The position numbers and the translations under genes were made by a program. Positions 40,649 through 42,584 of a stretch of DNA of 42,584 nt are shown in pieces. The DNA is from Candidatus Rokuibacteriota bacterium (lineage in GTDB: Bacteria > Methylomirabilota > Methylomirabilia > Rokubacteriales > CSP1-6), in assembly GCA_003220495.1 (NCBI GenBank), contig QHSP01000062.1, positions 1 to 42,584 of the forward strand, written 5' to 3'. Position 1 is the first letter of the stretch. The number at the start of each line of letters is the position of its first letter. The notes beneath the pieces were generated by a model that saw nothing but the letters and a program-made list of their open reading frames with translations, searched no databases and was not told the origin of the DNA.

Positions 40649-41479
40649 ATGGCCACCGAGTCGCTCGCCGAGCTGGTCCGCTTCGCGCCCGACGTCTACG
40701 GCTTTCGCTGGGCGAACCACGTCGCGATGTTCATCGTCACGGACGCGGGGGTCATCCTCGTCGACGCCAACGGCCAGGTGAACCCGCGCACACCGGCGCT
40801 CATCAAAGAGGCGATCCGCTCCGTGACAGCGCAACCCGTGAAGTACTTCGTCTACAGCCACTCCGCCTTCGATCACAGCACCGGCGGCGCCGTCTTCGCC
40901 GACACCGCCCGCTTCGTCGGCCACACGAACAGCGTGGAACGCATCAGAGCCGCCAAGGATCCGACGACGCCGGTGCCCGACATCGTTTTCGACAAGCACA
41001 CGACCCTGGAGCTGGGCGGGCGCAAGCTGGATCTCTATCCAGCCGACCTCTCACCGACCGACGACTATATCGTCGTCCACGACCCGGCCGGCCGGGTCGC
41101 CATGTTCGTGGATCTCGTCCAGCCGCGAAACGTTCCATTCCGCACGCTCCTCGGTCACCCCGAGCGGATCGTCGAGCGGCTGCAGTGGCTCGAGGCCAAG
41201 CTGGACTTCGACGTGATCGTGTCCGGCCACGCGACGCCGCAGATGAGCGGCACCAAGCAGGACGTGGTCGAGCAGCGCGTGTACTATCGCGACCTCACCG
41301 ACGCGATCGCGACGGCGCGGGCAGCCGGGCTCGCCGACGGCTCAGCCGAGATGACGACCCGGGTGCGCAGCATCCTGCACCCGAAGTACGGCGCGTGGCG
41401 ACGCTTCGACGAATTCCTGGCGCTGAACATCCAGGGCATGATCGCCTGGCGCGCCGGGAAATCTCCGGCCGCGCACTAG
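40649..41479 (+). CDS. metallo-beta-lactamase-fold protein with incomplete metal site
   Basis: The 276-residue MBL-fold protein carries the HxHxDH motif as HSAFDH (71-76), so the second His is Ala73. The usual third His region (GH-T-x-GD) reads LSPTDD (Leu134). Asp75, Asp155 and His194 remain, matching the second metal site, while the first site keeps only His71 and His76. GGGAGG is seven bases before the ATG. It is the last gene of the operon, 21 bases after the hydrolase, and may bind one metal or be non-catalytic. Confidence 0.85.
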   Translation: MATESLAELVRFAPDVYGFRWANHVAMFIVTDAGVILVDANGQVNPRTPALIKEAIRSVTAQPVKYFVYSHSAFDHSTGGAVFADTARFVGHTNSVERIRAAKDPTTPVPDIVFDKHTTLELGGRKLDLYPADLSPTDDYIVVHDPAGRVAMFVDLVQPRNVPFRTLLGHPERIVERLQWLEAKLDFDVIVSGHATPQMSGTKQDVVEQRVYYRDLTDAIATARAAGLADGSAEMTTRVRSILHPKYGAWRRFDEFLALNIQGMIAWRAGKSPAAH

Positions 41480-41509
41480 CTCGACCGAATCAGGCGCGTC
41501 CGGATCGTC

Positions 41510-42584
41510 TCAGGCCCGTCCCCAGAGCTGCCGCGTGGCGAGGCGGGCCCCCTCCGCCATGGCCGCGAACTTCAGCCACACGACGCTTGGATGGACGTCG
41601 TTGAACCGGATGCCCGAAGCAGCGAAGCCACAATCAGCGCCGGCGATGACGTTCTCGCGGCCGACGATCTTCGCGTAGCGCACGATCCGCTCGGCGATCA
41701 GCTCCGGGTGCTCCACGAGATTCGTCGTGTGGCTGATGACCCCCGGGATGAGGATCGTGCCGTCCGGCGGGCGGACCTGCTCGAAGACGTGGTACTCGTG
41801 CTCGTGCCGCGGATTCGCCGCCTCGAAGGAGTAGGCGCCCGCGTTGATCTTCAAGAGGATGTCGACGATGTCCTTCAATTCCATGTCGTGGACGCGCGGC
41901 CCGACGTCGATGCTGTAGCAGGTGTGGAAGCGCACACGGTCTCGCGGGATGCCGCGCAGCGAGTAGTTGATCGCCTCGACGCGCTTCTCGGCCCACGTCC
42001 GGCAATCCGCTACGCTCAGATCGGGAGTCATCATGTACTGGGTGATCAGACGGGGGTCGTCGATCTGGAGCACGAAGCCCGCGTCGACGATCGCCCGGTA
42101 CTCCTCGCGCAGCGCGTCGGCGAGCGCCTGCTCGTACTCCTCCTCGGTACGATAGAACTCGTTCGCGAGCGTGGCGAAGATGTAGGAGGGCGCGATCGCC
42201 GGCACGAAGACTTCCTCGTGGCGGAGGCCCTTCAGCGCCGTCTCGAGATTCTCGATGTCCGCTCGGACCGCCGCGTGCCCCTTGTAGCTGACGGGGCCCG
42301 TGCAGACGTCGACGCCGTACCGGTTCCGATCGCCGCCGCGCCCACCCGCCCATTCCGCGATGCGCTCGGACCAGGCGTAGTAGTCGGGAAACGCCCGATA
42401 CTCGCGGCTGGTGCCTCGGGGATTGCCTTCCTGCCCGGCGGGCGCCGGCTTGCGCGCGAAGCCGTTGAAGCGCTCGACGATATAAGCGAAGAAGGTCGTC
42501 TTGCTTTGCTCGCCGTCGGTGACGACGTCGACGCCGGCCTCGGTCTGCCGTCGGGCGACGTCCGCGACCGCGCCGCGAACCAGC
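41510..42584 (-). CDS. MetE-like protein, copy 2 (5' end beyond window)
   Basis: The open frame runs without stops from the TGA at 41510-41512 to the window edge. It aligns along its length with the gene at 15087: VDVVTDGEQSKTTFFAY, CTGPVSYKGHAAV, FVPAIAPSYI, LQIDDPRL and the zinc ligands RFHTCYS, YSFEAA and GADCGF. About 40 N-terminal residues are missing here. It converges with the MBL-fold gene (30-base gap). As with the first copy, the N-terminal MetE half is absent and the methyl acceptor is unknown. Confidence 0.88.
   Translation of the reverse strand, partial: LVRGAVADVARRQTEAGVDVVTDGEQSKTTFFAYIVERFNGFARKPAPAGQEGNPRGTSREYRAFPDYYAWSERIAEWAGGRGGDRNRYGVDVCTGPVSYKGHAAVRADIENLETALKGLRHEEVFVPAIAPSYIFATLANEFYRTEEEYEQALADALREEYRAIVDAGFVLQIDDPRLITQYMMTPDLSVADCRTWAEKRVEAINYSLRGIPRDRVRFHTCYSIDVGPRVHDMELKDIVDILLKINAGAYSFEAANPRHEHEYHVFEQVRPPDGTILIPGVISHTTNLVEHPELIAERIVRYAKIVGRENVIAGADCGFAASGIRFNDVHPSVVWLKFAAMAEGARLATRQLWGRA

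Overview
This is a GC-rich (by eye close to 70%), densely coded bacterial chromosomal stretch with no rRNA, tRNA, CRISPR array or insertion sequence that I could see. The gene mix is TRAP and ABC substrate-binding proteins, xanthine-dehydrogenase-type hydroxylase, luciferase-like monooxygenases, TIM-barrel amidohydrolases, truncated MetE-like proteins and Rieske dioxygenase. Together with frequent GTG starts and GGAGG ribosome sites, this suggests a soil or subsurface heterotroph such as Candidatus Rokubacteria/Methylomirabilota, or a similar lineage (Tectomicrobia, some Proteobacteria). That placement is inference from gene content, not a search result.

Left part (1-9.3 kb): a small secreted protein behind a textbook sigma-54 promoter and closed by a strong intrinsic terminator; a 48-residue lipoprotein behind a TTGACA-N17-TATCCT promoter; a TRAP-type binding protein without a signal peptide, divergent from recQ; a glycine-rich lipoprotein; a BT1-type transporter; a carboxymuconolactone-decarboxylase-like protein and a DUF1330 protein; a small secreted Asp/Tyr-rich protein; a secreted beta-propeller-like protein and an orphan GspC-like protein.

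Middle (9.3-27.5 kb): a catabolic assortment. A VOC protein and an ACMSD-type amidohydrolase are followed by an M20 amidase divergent from an oligopeptide-type binding protein, a quinone-oxidoreductase-like protein, a MetE-like protein, an MFS exporter and a class IV aminotransferase. Then comes an unusual single frame joining an ECF sigma factor to a bifunctional-nuclease (DUF151) domain. After it, a minus-strand operon (dienelactone hydrolase, alpha/beta hydrolase, Rieske dioxygenase alpha and beta) lies divergent from a plus-strand operon (LLM monooxygenase, NTF2-like, NAD-dependent epimerase, second ACMSD-type amidohydrolase). Both look like aromatic or xenobiotic breakdown units.

Right part (27.5-42.6 kb): a minus-strand molybdenum hydroxylase operon (cupin, large subunit, 2Fe-2S subunit, FAD subunit, CoxG-like, DOPA-dioxygenase-like) with 4-bp start/stop overlaps. 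Then a tightly coupled plus-strand operon of LLM monooxygenase, creatininase, NitT/TauT-type ABC transporter (three genes), CodA-like deaminase, RidA-like protein, small membrane protein, alpha/beta hydrolase and metallo-beta-lactamase-fold protein. This set resembles in outline the Rut pyrimidine pathway plus uptake and deamination. The window ends inside a second MetE-like gene.

The most unusual items are the sigma-nuclease fusion with a strong internal ribosome site and an ECF-like promoter in front; a 53-bp hairpin repeat present twice with a compensatory base pair change; the uptake/Rut-like cassette whose last two enzymes have lost key catalytic residues; and a 14-bp tandem repeat that fills the space between a stop codon and the next start.
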